From: Stackebrandtia albiflava
Lineage (GTDB): Bacteria > Actinomycetota > Actinomycetes > Mycobacteriales > Micromonosporaceae
Reading direction: 5' to 3'
Assembly: GCF_007994225.1 (NCBI RefSeq)
Contig: NZ_VLLL01000007.1
Coordinates: 124,001-188,000 of the forward strand
DNA: 64,000 bases
This document shows positions 49,064-59,209 of this stretch, piece by piece. Each line of letters opens with the position of its first letter. The stretch's first letter is position 1. The notes beneath the pieces are model-generated. The model was not told where the DNA came from. It saw nothing but the letters and a program-made list of their open reading frames with translations, and ran no database searches. Both the position numbers and the translations under genes were made by a program.

Positions 49064-50836
49064 TCAGCCGGTGGCGAACAGGCTCCCGGAGGTCGGTTCG
49101 CCGTTGCGGGGACCCGCGACGCACAGGAACTCCCGGTTGCCCTCCTCGAACTGCGCGGCGGTGGGCGGTAGGACGTCCGACTGCCAGTCGGCCGCGGAGT
49201 TGCCCAGCAACGCCATGAGCGGGCTCTCGCTCACCGGTGCCAGGCACGACTGTTTGACCGCGTCGACGCGGATGACGTCGCCGTAGGTGGCGCCCGAGAT
49301 GTCCTCCGGCAGCTCCCCCTTGGCGTACGCCTCCCAGTCGTGGGCCTCCTCGCAGGACACCGCCTCGGCGGCGGCCATGTCGTCGCCGTCGACGAGCACG
49401 CCGGTGAAGCACAGCGGTTCGCTCAGGCACGCGACGCCGAACTCCTCGACGACGCAACCCGTCTCGGTGTCGGCCCGGGTCTCCTCCGGCAGTGTCGGGT
49501 CGTCGTCGCTGTTTATGAGCCACAGCCCTCCGGCGAGCGCCGCCACGATGATCGCGATGGCGATGCCTCCGACCAGGAGGAGTTGGCCCAGCCCACCCGA
49601 CTCCTTGCCGCCGCGTTCGGCGATGCGGCGTTCCCGCCTGGTGAGCAGTTCCCGGGACGGCATGGGGACGGGCAGTCGGGCGTCGTCGGCGGGGTCCCGC
49701 CAGGGCGCCTCGCCGGAGGCGGGTTCGTCGTGCGGGGTCCGGGGCGCCGGTGGCATGGGTGCGGTGGCGGGGCGGCCCCATGCCTGGTGGGGGGTCGGTT
49801 GAGGTCGGCGCGGTGACGGTGAGGGGGGCTTGACCTCCTGCGCCCATTCGGTCTGGGCGGGGGCCGAGGCCGTCACGGCGGCCGGTTCCCGCTCGGCGGG
49901 CGGCCGGACCGGGGGGGCCGCCTCGGCGGGCGGCCGTGCCACGGGTTCCAGGTCGGCGGGTGGCCGTACCGCCGGGATGGTCGTGGTGGCGGCCGCCATC
50001 GGCACGCTGTCGAGCATGTCGCGGAACTGCATCGCGGAGGGCCGCCCGGCCGGATTGTTCGTCATGGCCGCCCGCAGCATTCCCAGCATCACCTGGGAGA
50101 CGCCCGGGATGTCGGCGATGGGCTCGCCGAACAGTGCCATGACGTCGTCGAGGCCGAACTCCCGGTCGTCCGCGGGGAACCGGGGCGGGTGTCCGCTGAG
50201 CAGGGCGTAGAGGGTCGCGGCGAGGGAGTACACGTCACCGGCCTCGCCGGAGGGCCGCAGGTGGAACGTCTCCAGTGGAGCGTAGGCGGGAGTCATGGCG
50301 GCGCGTGACACCTGTTCGCCGGGGCGGGGTTCCATCAGGGTGGCGACCCCGAAGTCGGCGAGCACGGGTTCGCCGTCCTGGTCGATGAGCAGGTTGGCGG
50401 GTTTGATGTCGCGGTGCAGGACGCGGTGTTCGTGGGCCAGGGCGAGCGCGTCGGCGATCCGGATCCCGATGCGCTGCACGTCGTCGGGCGGCAACGCGCC
50501 GTGACGGGCCAGGTGGTCGGCGTAGGAGCCGCGGCACAACTGGGTGACGGTGTACGGCAGGCCCGCGGGTGTCACATCGGCGTCGTAGACGTCGATGATG
50601 CCGGGGTGTTCACCCAGCCGCCTGACCGCCTCGGTCTCCTGCGCGAACCTGTCCCGCTCGGCGGGACTGGACACCGCACGATTGTCCACTTTGAGCGCCA
50701 CATCCCGGCGGGCGGACACCTGGTGGGCGCGGTAGACCGTCGCGTGAGCCCCTCTGGCGATGACCGTGACGTCCGTCAGGTCCGGGAAGTCGGCATTGGT
50801 GGGCCATGTGTGGTCGTGTGGTGCCATCATGCTCAC
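49064..50836 (-). CDS. Ser/Thr protein kinase with extracytoplasmic domain
   Basis: 590 residues from a GTG at 50836; TAACTT (50844-50849) lies 7 nt upstream, suggesting a leaderless start. Kinase domain with HRDIKPANLL (catalytic loop), ADFGVAT (DFG) and APLETF (APE equivalent), then a long Pro/Ala linker, a membrane helix (LLLVGGIAIAIIVAALAGGLWLI) and a Cys-containing extracytoplasmic domain. Typical actinobacterial PknB-like topology without PASTA repeats. Sits between crp and the MBL gene, where mycobacteria have no kinase. Confidence 0.9.
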   Translation of the reverse strand: MSMMAPHDHTWPTNADFPDLTDVTVIARGAHATVYRAHQVSARRDVALKVDNRAVSSPAERDRFAQETEAVRRLGEHPGIIDVYDADVTPAGLPYTVTQLCRGSYADHLARHGALPPDDVQRIGIRIADALALAHEHRVLHRDIKPANLLIDQDGEPVLADFGVATLMEPRPGEQVSRAAMTPAYAPLETFHLRPSGEAGDVYSLAATLYALLSGHPPRFPADDREFGLDDVMALFGEPIADIPGVSQVMLGMLRAAMTNNPAGRPSAMQFRDMLDSVPMAAATTTIPAVRPPADLEPVARPPAEAAPPVRPPAEREPAAVTASAPAQTEWAQEVKPPSPSPRRPQPTPHQAWGRPATAPMPPAPRTPHDEPASGEAPWRDPADDARLPVPMPSRELLTRRERRIAERGGKESGGLGQLLLVGGIAIAIIVAALAGGLWLINSDDDPTLPEETRADTETGCVVEEFGVACLSEPLCFTGVLVDGDDMAAAEAVSCEEAHDWEAYAKGELPEDISGATYGDVIRVDAVKQSCLAPVSESPLMALLGNSAADWQSDVLPPTAAQFEEGNREFLCVAGPRNGEPTSGSLFATG

Positions 50837-51058
50837 GTTCGCTAAGTTAGAGCACCGGCGCGCACGTGGTGTATGCCGTTCGGCCATAAGCGCGTGACCT
50901 TCTGGTTGAAATTCACGTCGTCAGAGCGCATGTCGCGCCGCGCGTACAGGCGCCTGGCCGGACCGGCCGCACACCGGGCGGCACCGGAAACCGGGTCGCC
51001 ACTGCACACTACACATCTCCGCACCCGATCGTGTGGCTCACCCGCGCCGCGACACCGG

Positions 51059-54000
51059 TCAGGACGCCGGCACCATCGACCCGGCGGCCCGTGCGGTGTC
51101 CACACCGGAATCGATCGCTACCCGGGTCGCGAACTCCTCCGAGGCCGCGTCCTCGCCGGGAGCCCGCAGCGCCCGCAACGCCCACCGCCGGGCGGCGTCA
51201 TGCTGCCCGTCTTCGAGCAGCAACTGCGCGTACCTGGCGACCACCCGCCGCCGCGAGTACAGCAACGCCGGAGACGTGTACGCCTTGGAGACGTCCGCGA
51301 GCCACCGAAGCGCCGCCGTCCGGTCTCCCTGGGCGAGTCTCGCCTCGGCCAGCAACGACATCGGCCCCACCTTGACCGGCTCCAGCACCTCGTGCGGCAC
51401 GGCCAGCGACAGGGTGCGGCGCGCGGCGGCCTCGGCACCGGCGGCGTCGCCCATGCCGAGCAGGCAGTGGCCCCGCAACGTCAAGGCCATGCCGTTGAGC
51501 AGCGGATGCCCGGCCTCCTCCGCGAACGCCTGCGCCTCGTCCAGCAGCTCCAGCGCGTGCTCCGGTTCGCCGAGTTCACGGGCTATGGTCGCCCGGACCA
51601 CCAGCGTGAAACCGCGGCCCCACACGTCGCCGATCCGGTCGAAGGCGGCGAAGGCGCGCCTGGCCATCGCGTCGGCCTGCGCGATCTCGCCGAGCTCGAC
51701 CGCGCTGTACGCGTTGACGGCCCGCAGCATGCCCACCGCCCAGGCGTCACCGACCTGCTCACCGAACGGCCGGAACGCCTCCGCGAGCCGCGCGGCCTCC
51801 CGCAACCGTCCCGCGAGCAACCGCGTGAACGCCGCCGAACTGCGCACCCACGCGCGGCCGATCCGGTCCCGTTGCGCCGCGAACAGCCTGGCCGCCCGCC
51901 CCAGTGAGGCGTCGGCGGCGGCGAAGTCGCCCCGGCTGGTCTGGACCCACGCCAGGTGCTGCAAGGCCCACGCCTGCGCCCTGCCGTCCTCGGCTCCGGT
52001 GGCCACCTCCAATGCCGTGGTGAAACGCTCCTCGGCGCGGCGAAGCCGCCCGCCCAGGTAGTCCAGCATTCCGAGCCGGCACAGGGCGTCGGTCTGTTCG
52101 TTGGCCAGGCCGGCGCGGTCGGCCAGTTCCCAGGCGTGCCGCCACGAGACGGCCGCGCGGTCCTGTTCACCGTCGGCCCGGTACGCGCGCCCCGCCAGCA
52201 GCAGCGTCCGCGCCACCGCGGTCGCGTCGTCGGGGCCGATGTCGGCGACACCGTCCCCGGACAGGGTGACGCCCAGCCGGGACGCCAGGGCCTCCAGACC
52301 GGCGAGCGCCTCACCGGTGCGGCCCAGCCGCAACCGGGCGCGCACCCGGACCAGTTGATCCGGGACCGCCAGCGGCGCGATCCGCTCCGACTCGGTCAGC
52401 AGCCGCAACGCGTCGTCCGGTTCGGCCGCGTCCATCGCCCGCGACGCCGCCCGCCCGTACGCGGCGACGCACTCGTCGGAGATCCGGTAGGCGGCGGCGG
52501 TGGGCCGCAGCCGCATCGTGTCGGCCAGGTCGATCGCCTTCGTGCCGTGACTGATGACGAACTCGTCGGCCTGCTGCGGCGCCAGCCGGTCGGTGTCGAC
52601 CGCCCACCGCGCCAGGCGGGCGTGCCGGTCGGCCAGGTCGGCGCGTCCCAGGCCGGCGTACGCGGCCTCCCGCATCAACGGGGTGACGAACCGGTATCCG
52701 CCGTGGGTGCGGCGGCGCAACATCCTGCGGGAGAGCAGTTCCTCCATCGCCGCGTCGAAGTCGCCGTTGAGGGTGCCCGCGAACACCTCCAGTGCCGCCT
52801 CCGGGATGGTGTCGCCGACGACGGCGACCTCCCGCAACAACTGCCGGGCGGTCGGAGGAAGACTGTCGATACGGGCGGTGAGGACCTTCGCCAGGTCGGC
52901 CGACAGCAGCCTGCCGGTCAGGGAACCCGGCGCGAGGTGCCACACCCCGTCGGACTCGGTCAGCATGCCGCGCTCGGTCAGCAACGTGACCAGTTCGGCC
53001 AGGTAGTAGGGGTTGCCCTGGGCGGTCGCCAGCAGCAGCGACTCGTCCTCCGGATCGACCTGGCCGTTGTCGCAGAACGCCGACAACAACCTCGCGGCGT
53101 CCGCGCCCCGCAACGGGGTGAGCGTGTACGCCTCGGCCTCGGATATCCGGGTCAACACACCGGCGGTACGCACCAGGTCCGGGCGGCCCAGGATCAACAC
53201 CAGGATCGGGCCCGACAACCGCGCCACGGCGGCACTGAGCAGGTTCAACGCCTGCGGCGTGGCCGCGTGCAGATCGTCGACGATCAACATGAGGGGCGTC
53301 TCACGCGCCATGAGGTTGAACAGGTCCGCCACCACCGCCGGGACCGCCTCGGCGTCAACGTCGGCGTGGGCGCTGTCGGACGGCCGGTTCGCCGGCTGCG
53401 GTGCCGGACCGAACCCCAGGACCGACAGCAGCAACTCCACGTTGAGGGCGCTGGTGTCGTATCCGGCGGCGGCGTGCCGCTCGACGATGCGGCGCAACTG
53501 CCGCTCCGCGGCCTCCCGGTCCTCGCTGATCGACAGACCGATGGCCTTGCGGACCAGGTCCGCCAGCGGGCCGAGCCGGTAACCCTGGCCGTAGGCGGCG
53601 GCCCGGACCGACAGGACCCGCGCGCCGCGACTGGTGGCCAGCCGCGCCGACTCCAACGCGAACCTGGTCTTGCCGAGCCCGGCGTCACCGGTCATCACGA
53701 CCGAGATGGGCTCGTTGCGGTCGATGACGGCCTCCAGGCGGCCGGAGATGCGGCCCATCTCGGGGCCACGGCCCACGAACGGGGCCTGGTCTCCGAGGCC
53801 GGCGCGGATGCCGGGCTCGTCGTGCAGGCCCAGCAGCTCGTAGACCTCGACCGGCTTGCGCTTGCCCTTCAACCGCAGCGGCGTCAACCGCCGCCAGGCG
53901 GCGACGTGCCGGGTCGCGGTGACGGTCTCGGCGCTGGCGTAGACGGTGCCGACGGCCGCGGCGTCCGCGAGCCGCGCGGCGGTGTTGACGGTGTCGCCGA

Positions 54001-54469
54001 TGACGGTGTACTCGACCGACGCCTGCATACCGGCCACGACGAGACCCGACCGCAGGCCGACCCGCAGACCCAGCGGCACCCCGCCGCCGGACTCGGTCTT
54101 CAACAGGCTGCGCACCGCGCGCCGCATCCGCTGCGCGGCCCGGACGGCGCGTTCGGCGTCGTCGTCGTGGGCGATGGGCGCCCCGAACACCGCCATCAGG
54201 CCGTCTCCGGTGAGCTTGTCGACGTGGCCGCCGTACTCGTTGACGGCCTTGGCGCACTCGGCCAGGACCATGTCGGTGACCGCGCCGACCCGTTCCGGGT
54301 CCTGGTCCTCCGACCAGGCCGTGAAGTCTGAGAGGTCGCAGAACAGCACGGTAACGACGCGGCGTTCCGTGGCGGGCATCGAGGCGACCGGGGAGAGCGG
54401 GCCGCCGCAGTTGTGGCAGTACCGGGCTCCCGGCACGACCACGACGGTCCCGCAGAACGGGCAGGTCAT
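51059..54469 (-). CDS. adenylate cyclase-AAA ATPase-TPR protein
   Basis: 1136 residues from the ATG at 54469 with GGAGGGGG upstream. N-terminal zinc ribbon (Cys3, 6, 18, 21), class III cyclase domain with metal Asp45 and Asp89, adenine-contacting Lys85 and Asp159, and transition-state Asn162/Arg166; all look intact, so it is likely an adenylyl cyclase. Then an AAA-type ATPase (P-loop GDAGLGKT, about 261-268; VDDLHAATP) and a long helical TPR-like C-terminus. It is cytosolic and resembles the LuxR/cyclase STAND-like family of actinobacteria. Located beside crp. Confidence 0.9.
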   Translation of the reverse strand: MTCPFCGTVVVVPGARYCHNCGGPLSPVASMPATERRVVTVLFCDLSDFTAWSEDQDPERVGAVTDMVLAECAKAVNEYGGHVDKLTGDGLMAVFGAPIAHDDDAERAVRAAQRMRRAVRSLLKTESGGGVPLGLRVGLRSGLVVAGMQASVEYTVIGDTVNTAARLADAAAVGTVYASAETVTATRHVAAWRRLTPLRLKGKRKPVEVYELLGLHDEPGIRAGLGDQAPFVGRGPEMGRISGRLEAVIDRNEPISVVMTGDAGLGKTRFALESARLATSRGARVLSVRAAAYGQGYRLGPLADLVRKAIGLSISEDREAAERQLRRIVERHAAAGYDTSALNVELLLSVLGFGPAPQPANRPSDSAHADVDAEAVPAVVADLFNLMARETPLMLIVDDLHAATPQALNLLSAAVARLSGPILVLILGRPDLVRTAGVLTRISEAEAYTLTPLRGADAARLLSAFCDNGQVDPEDESLLLATAQGNPYYLAELVTLLTERGMLTESDGVWHLAPGSLTGRLLSADLAKVLTARIDSLPPTARQLLREVAVVGDTIPEAALEVFAGTLNGDFDAAMEELLSRRMLRRRTHGGYRFVTPLMREAAYAGLGRADLADRHARLARWAVDTDRLAPQQADEFVISHGTKAIDLADTMRLRPTAAAYRISDECVAAYGRAASRAMDAAEPDDALRLLTESERIAPLAVPDQLVRVRARLRLGRTGEALAGLEALASRLGVTLSGDGVADIGPDDATAVARTLLLAGRAYRADGEQDRAAVSWRHAWELADRAGLANEQTDALCRLGMLDYLGGRLRRAEERFTTALEVATGAEDGRAQAWALQHLAWVQTSRGDFAAADASLGRAARLFAAQRDRIGRAWVRSSAAFTRLLAGRLREAARLAEAFRPFGEQVGDAWAVGMLRAVNAYSAVELGEIAQADAMARRAFAAFDRIGDVWGRGFTLVVRATIARELGEPEHALELLDEAQAFAEEAGHPLLNGMALTLRGHCLLGMGDAAGAEAAARRTLSLAVPHEVLEPVKVGPMSLLAEARLAQGDRTAALRWLADVSKAYTSPALLYSRRRVVARYAQLLLEDGQHDAARRWALRALRAPGEDAASEEFATRVAIDSGVDTARAAGSMVPAS

Positions 54470-54526
54470 CGCACCCCCTCCGACCGCGACGGGATCGGCC
54501 TCCTCGACCCGGGCCGCGGTTGTCCG

Positions 54527-55309
54527 TTACTCACGCCCACCCCAACCATCGGGACCGGCGATATGTTCCCCGTCACCACGGTCCAGGTACGCCAGTTGCG
54601 CCGCGACGGTCGCCTCGGCGGCGGGCCACACGGCCCGGTCGACGTCGGCGTACACGATCTCGACGACGTCGCGGGCGGTGACGGCGCCCGCCCGCCGCGC
54701 GGCCCGGACCTGTTCCAGGCGGTCCCGCCGGTGACGCAGGTACGCGGCGGCGGCGGCCGACACGTCCGGCAGTACCGGGCCGTGACCCGGCAGCACCGGG
54801 ATCGGTCCCTGTTCCGCGAGCAGCCTGAGGCTGGACAGGTAGGCGCCGAGGTCACCGTCGGGCCACAGCACCGAGGTGGTGCCGCGTCCCAGGACGGTGT
54901 CGCCGGTGAACACGGCGTCGGCGGCGCCCGACACCCGGAACGACAGCGAGTCACGTGTGTGACCGGGGGTGGCGAGGGTGGTGACGACGAGGTCGCCGTG
55001 CCGCAGCGACTCCCCCGGTGCGGGATCGACCCGTGGGGCGCCGGTGAGCGCGGTGAAACGCGCGACACCGGCGGCGTGGTCGGGGTGGTGGTGGGTCAGC
55101 AGGAACCCGCGGATCGGTCCGTGGGCCGCCAGCGCCGACAGGTGGGTCTCGATGTCGGGTCCGGGGTCGACGACGAGCGCGGCGTCGCCGCCGCGCGGGG
55201 GTATGAGCCAGGTGTTGGTGCCGTCAAGCGTCATCGGCCCGGGGTTGGGGGCGCGGATCAGCGTGACCCAAGGTGGCGTCCCCATCACATGTTCCGTAAC
55301 GGTCGTCAC
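54527..55309 (-). CDS. MBL-fold metallo-hydrolase
   Basis: 260 residues from a GTG at 55309; TAGTCT (55317-55322) lies 7 nt upstream (leaderless). Zinc ligands: THHHPDHAAG (HxHxDH), LATPGHTRDSL, FTGDTVLG, VLPGHGPV. The C-terminal LDRGDG region follows the LACTB2-like pattern. Same position as Rv3677c in M. tuberculosis relative to crp and RidA. Probably an RNase/nucleotidase- or thioesterase-like enzyme. Confidence 0.88.
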   Translation of the reverse strand: MTTVTEHVMGTPPWVTLIRAPNPGPMTLDGTNTWLIPPRGGDAALVVDPGPDIETHLSALAAHGPIRGFLLTHHHPDHAAGVARFTALTGAPRVDPAPGESLRHGDLVVTTLATPGHTRDSLSFRVSGAADAVFTGDTVLGRGTTSVLWPDGDLGAYLSSLRLLAEQGPIPVLPGHGPVLPDVSAAAAAYLRHRRDRLEQVRAARRAGAVTARDVVEIVYADVDRAVWPAAEATVAAQLAYLDRGDGEHIAGPDGWGGRE

Positions 55310-55414
55310 GTGAGCGAGACTACGTGGCAGAGCTGACAGGTCGCTGAGATCAGGCGGTGAGACCGGCCGAAACGGCAGGTGATTCCGGACCGACGACCGA
55401 GGCGGGGTTCCGGT

Positions 55415-55437
55415 GCGGCGCCCCGGGAAGGCGCCGC
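55415..55437 (-). terminator. terminator downstream of RidA gene
   Basis: 8-bp stem GCGGCGCC / GGCGCCGC with 7-nt loop, about 80 bp beyond the minus-strand RidA stop. Confidence 0.5.
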
Positions 55438-55514
55438 GGCGGCGGGGTCGCGGCCGTGGCCGCGGCTCCCACCGCCGTGAACAAGGTCTCAGACGGTCTC
55501 CGGGCGTGACGCCG

Positions 55515-55979
55515 TCACGCCACCTCCACGACCAGGTCGACCTCCACGGGGGCGCCGAGCGGCAGCGCCGCAACCCCGACCGCGCTGCGCGCGTGGGTGC
55601 CGGCCTCACCGAACACGTCGCCGAACAGGTTGCTGGCGCCGTTGATGACGGCGGGCTGCCCGGTGAACCCGGGAGCCGACGCCACGAACCCGTTGACCTT
55701 CACGATCCGGGTGACCGACGCCAGTCCGACCAGCGCCTCGACGGCGGCCAGGCCGTTCAGGGCGCACACCCGCGCCAGCTCCGCGGCGCGTTCCGGGGTG
55801 ACATCGTCACCGACGAGGCCGGTGGCCAGGAGTTCCCCGTCGACGATCGGCAACTGGCCGGAGACGTACACGTGGTCCCTCGACCGGACCGCGGGCTGGT
55901 ACGCCGCGATCGGCGGCACCACGGTCGGGAGGGTGATTCCGAGTTCGGTGAGCCTCGCCGTCACGTCCACGCCGGTCAC
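55515..55979 (-). CDS. RidA family protein
   Basis: 154 residues from a GTG at 55979 overlapping the DUF4177 stop (GTGA). YjgF/RidA fold with VYVSGQLPIVDG, ALNGLAAVEALVGLASVTRIVKVNGFVAS and the terminal ARSAVGVAALPLGAPVEVDLVVEV. The conserved Arg of ARSAV is present; family removes reactive enamines. Matches Rv3678c position. Confidence 0.9.
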   Translation of the reverse strand: MTGVDVTARLTELGITLPTVVPPIAAYQPAVRSRDHVYVSGQLPIVDGELLATGLVGDDVTPERAAELARVCALNGLAAVEALVGLASVTRIVKVNGFVASAPGFTGQPAVINGASNLFGDVFGEAGTHARSAVGVAALPLGAPVEVDLVVEVA

Positions 55980-56131
55980 CCCTTCGGACGCTTCAGGTAC
56001 GCGACGAGCTGTTCGGCGTTGGGACCGGGCACCACGGCCACCAGTTCCCAGCCGTCGTCGCCCCAGGTGTCCAGGATCTGCTTGGTGGCGTGTACCAGCA
56101 GCGGCACGGTCGCGTACTCCCATTTCTGCAT
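55976..56131 (-). CDS. DUF4177 family small protein
   Basis: 51 residues from the ATG at 56131. The motif MQKWEYATVPL…LDTWGDDGWELVAVVPGPN and YLKRPKG is the DUF4177 signature. Coupled to RidA by a 4-nt overlap. Function unknown. Confidence 0.85.
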   Translation of the reverse strand: MQKWEYATVPLLVHATKQILDTWGDDGWELVAVVPGPNAEQLVAYLKRPKG

Positions 56132-56417
56132 GGCCGCAGCATAACGATCCGGCACGGGCGGTACCTTCGCGGTGGCCGCAACCACGTCCCCGTTGAGGCG
56201 TTATCCATGACGAGGTGCCCCCACCGGTGACCTCACGGTGTCCGGCCTCCCGGGTCCGTACCGCCGGTGTGACGGCCACGCGACCGGGGAACCGCCGGGC
56301 GCGCGGTCGGTGGGCCGGAGCCCGCGGTGTCCGCGCCGGGAACCCCGACGCCGGCCCACGTGACGGGCCGCACCGCCCACCACGGTGTTAGTACCAAGGA
56401 CCTGCGAGGAATACCCC

Positions 56418-56927
56418 ATGCCGCTGCCGGAAGACACCACCACCGTCGAACCCGAGGAACCGTCCTCGCCTCCCAGGGGCACCCTGATCGCGGCGGCACT
56501 GCTGTCGGCCGTCGCGGTGTTCGTGGCCGCCGTGGTCCTGGGCGTGATGTGGCTGGCGGGAGCCTGGGAGGGCACCGGCCGGGAGAGCCCGGTCGAGTCG
56601 GTGGACGGCTTCCTGACCGCGCTGCTGGTCGACCGTGACCCGCAGGCGGCCGCCTCCTACACCTGTAAGTCGCTGACCGGTGACCTCACCGAGGCGCTGC
56701 GGTTGCTGGAGTCGCTGCCGGAGGCGGGCACGCCCGAGGCCGCGGCGACCGGCTTCACCTGGACGACACCCGACGAGATCAGCAACACCGACGACACCGC
56801 GATAGTCACCGCCGACGTCACCCTGGAACTCACGGGCGAGTCGGAGCGCTGGTCGTTCGCGGTCGTGACGGGCGACCCCGACCAGACGTGGCGGGTCTGC
56901 GGAGTGGTCACCGAACCGGTGGAGTGA
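56418..56927 (+). CDS. membrane-anchored protein of unknown function
   Basis: 169 residues from the ATG at 56418, with GAGGAATA upstream. Acidic, Pro-rich head of 20 residues, one membrane helix (about 22-46), and a extracytoplasmic domain of about 110 residues with two cysteines (YTCKSL; RVCGVV). The domain has the NTF2-like/lumazine-binding look of Rv0…-type membrane-anchored proteins, but this was not confirmed. Stands between divergent RidA and the ArsA pair. Confidence 0.6.
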   Translation: MPLPEDTTTVEPEEPSSPPRGTLIAAALLSAVAVFVAAVVLGVMWLAGAWEGTGRESPVESVDGFLTALLVDRDPQAAASYTCKSLTGDLTEALRLLESLPEAGTPEAAATGFTWTTPDEISNTDDTAIVTADVTLELTGESERWSFAVVTGDPDQTWRVCGVVTEPVE

Positions 56928-56997
56928 ACACCCCCGGGGCCGGGTGATCCACCCCCGTGCGCGCCTCCCTGAACGGGCACCGGTGATCCACGAGCTC

Positions 56998-57003
56998 TAA
57001 GCT
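56998..57003 (+). promoter_or_regulatory. -10 element of leaderless arsA-like operon
   Basis: TAAGCT, 6 nt before the ATG at 57010, no ribosome-binding site. Confidence 0.5.
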
Positions 57004-57009
57004 GGGCCA

Positions 57010-57984
57010 ATGCCATCGGATGCCGCGGCCGGCCCCGTGCCGCACCTTCACGTAGTCACCGGCAAGGGCGGGGTGGGAAAGACCACGGTCGCGGCCGCCC
57101 TGGCCATGGCGTTGACGCCGCCCGGTGGCCGGACGCTGCTGGTGGAGGTGGAGGGCCGGCAGGCGTTGGCGTCGCTGTTCGACACCCCGGCGCTGCCCTA
57201 CGCGGAGCGGCACGTGGCGACCGCGCCCGGCGGCGGCGAGGTGTTCGCCCTGGCGGTGGACGCGGAGGCGGCTCTGCTCGACTACCTGGCGATGTTCTAC
57301 AAGCTCGGGTCGGCGGGCAAGGCGCTGCGCAAGGTCGGCGCCATCGACTTCGCGACCACGATCGCGCCGGGGCTGCGGGACATCCTCCTCACCGGGAAGG
57401 TGAAGGAGGCGGCGACCCGCACCGACCACGGCCGGCGGGTCTACGACGCGGTCGTGTTGGACGCGCCGCCCACCGGGCGGGTGTCGCGCTTCCTGAACGT
57501 GACGGTGGAGGCGTCGAAGTTGGCGAAGGTGGGACCGATCCGGACGCACAGCGACGGCGTGGCGAAGCTGCTGCACTCCCCCGCGACGGCGGTTCACGTG
57601 GTGACCCGGCTGGAGGAGATGCCGGTGCAGGAGACCGCGGACGCGCTCGCGGAGCTGGCGGCGTTGAAACTGCCGGTGGGCGACGTGATCGTGAACTCGG
57701 TGAACCCGCCGCTGCTGGCGGGTGTGCGGGTCACCAAGGCGGGCCTGAAACGGGACCTGGCGGCCGTTGGCCTGCCCTCCGACCAGCGGACCGTGGCGGC
57801 GCTCGCCGCCGAGGCCGCCGACCACCAGCAGCGGCTCGCCGTGGAGGACAGGTTGCGCGGCGAACTGTCGGAGTTGGGCCGCCCGATGGTGGAACTGCCG
57901 TTGTTCACCGACGGCATGGATCTGTCCAATTTGTATGAGATGGCAGCGTTGCTGCGGGAACACCTCGACGGGGAGGCCCGGTGA
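57010..57984 (+). CDS. ArsA-family ATPase (first of pair)
   Basis: 324 residues from the ATG at 57010. Deviant Walker A GKGGVGKTT, DAPPTGRVSRFLNV switch region, VNSVNPPLLAG. Corresponds in position to Rv3679 of M. tuberculosis, whose pair with Rv3680 forms an Get3/ArsA-like heterodimer implicated in envelope stress. Overlaps the second gene by GTGA. Confidence 0.9.
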   Translation: MPSDAAAGPVPHLHVVTGKGGVGKTTVAAALAMALTPPGGRTLLVEVEGRQALASLFDTPALPYAERHVATAPGGGEVFALAVDAEAALLDYLAMFYKLGSAGKALRKVGAIDFATTIAPGLRDILLTGKVKEAATRTDHGRRVYDAVVLDAPPTGRVSRFLNVTVEASKLAKVGPIRTHSDGVAKLLHSPATAVHVVTRLEEMPVQETADALAELAALKLPVGDVIVNSVNPPLLAGVRVTKAGLKRDLAAVGLPSDQRTVAALAAEAADHQQRLAVEDRLRGELSELGRPMVELPLFTDGMDLSNLYEMAALLREHLDGEAR

Positions 57985-59120
57985 CACGTTCCAAGGTGCT
58001 CGACACCGACGCCCTGATCGGCGACCCGCAGACCCGGGTCGTCGTGTGCTGCGGGTCGGGCGGGGTCGGTAAGACCACGACGGCGGCGTCGCTGGCACTG
58101 CGCGCCGCTGAACGGTTCGGCCGCCGCACGGTGGTGCTGACCATCGACCCGGCGCGGCGGCTCGCCCAGTCGCTGGGCCTGGCCGAACTCGACAACGCGC
58201 CACGCCGCGTCGAGAAGGTGGTCGACGGGTCGCTCGACGCCATGATGCTCGACATGAAACGGACGTTCGACGAGGTCGTGCTCGCCCACACGACACGGGA
58301 ACAGGCCGACGAGATCTTCGCCAACCCGTTCTACCAGGCGATGAGCGGTACCTTCGCGGGTACGCAGGAGTACATGGCGATGGAGAAGCTGGCGCAGCTC
58401 CGCGCCCGCGACGAGTGGGATCTCATCGTCGTCGACACGCCGCCGTCCCGTTCGGCGCTGGACTTCCTGGACGCGCCCGCCCGGCTGGCCAGGTTCCTCG
58501 ACGGCCGGATGATGCGACTGCTGACCTCGTCGTCACGCGGCGGGCACAGCGTGTTCTCGCTGATGACGTCGTCGATGTCCTTCTTCACCCGCACCATCAA
58601 CAAGGTGATCGGCGGCCGGCTGTTGTCGGACATCGGGACCTTCGCCGCCTCGCTCGACTCCACGTTCGGCGGGTTCCGCACGCGCGCCGAGGCGACGTTC
58701 AAGGCGTTGCAGAACCCGCAGACCGCGTTCCTGGTGGTGGCCGCGCCCGAACCGGACGCGATACGCGAGGCCGTGTACTTCACGAGGCGGCTCACGGAGG
58801 AGAGGATGCCGTTGGCGGGCCTCGTGCTCAACCGGTCGCATTCGGTGGCGGCCACGGGGTTGTCGGCCGAACGCGCCATGGGGGCGGTGGAGGCGCTGGA
58901 GGACTCCGGCGACGACACCCCGACCGCCGACGTGCTCCGTGTCCATTCCCGGCTGGTGTCGCAGGTGGCGACGGAGACGCGCATCGCGGCCCGGTTCACC
59001 GCGGCGTGCCCCGACGTCCCCCAGGCACGTGTACCGGCGTTTGCCGCCGACGTACACGACCTGGAGGACCTGCGTGCCGTTGCCGAGGCCCTCGCCGGTT
59101 CCGGTTCCGCTCCGCCGTAG
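57981..59120 (+). CDS. ArsA-family ATPase (second of pair)
   Basis: 379 residues from a GTG at 57981. GSGGVGKTT Walker A, VVDTPPSRSALDFLDAP switch II region, an extra HSVFSLMTSSMSFF segment. Equivalent of Rv3680. Expected to form a heterodimer with the preceding ATPase. Convergent with whiB. Confidence 0.9.
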   Translation: MTRSKVLDTDALIGDPQTRVVVCCGSGGVGKTTTAASLALRAAERFGRRTVVLTIDPARRLAQSLGLAELDNAPRRVEKVVDGSLDAMMLDMKRTFDEVVLAHTTREQADEIFANPFYQAMSGTFAGTQEYMAMEKLAQLRARDEWDLIVVDTPPSRSALDFLDAPARLARFLDGRMMRLLTSSSRGGHSVFSLMTSSMSFFTRTINKVIGGRLLSDIGTFAASLDSTFGGFRTRAEATFKALQNPQTAFLVVAAPEPDAIREAVYFTRRLTEERMPLAGLVLNRSHSVAATGLSAERAMGAVEALEDSGDDTPTADVLRVHSRLVSQVATETRIAARFTAACPDVPQARVPAFAADVHDLEDLRAVAEALAGSGSAPP

Positions 59121-59209
59121 CGTCCGGCCGCCGAGGCCCCGTCGTCTAGTGGGAGGTGAACCGAACGGCCCGGTCGCGCCGTTCAGCCCCCCGTCGTCCG
59201 TCTGCCGTC

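Noticed and set aside
51956-54331. 791-residue plus-strand open frame
   Set aside because: Antisense to the cyclase-AAA gene; composition is Gly/Arg/Val-rich shadow sequence.
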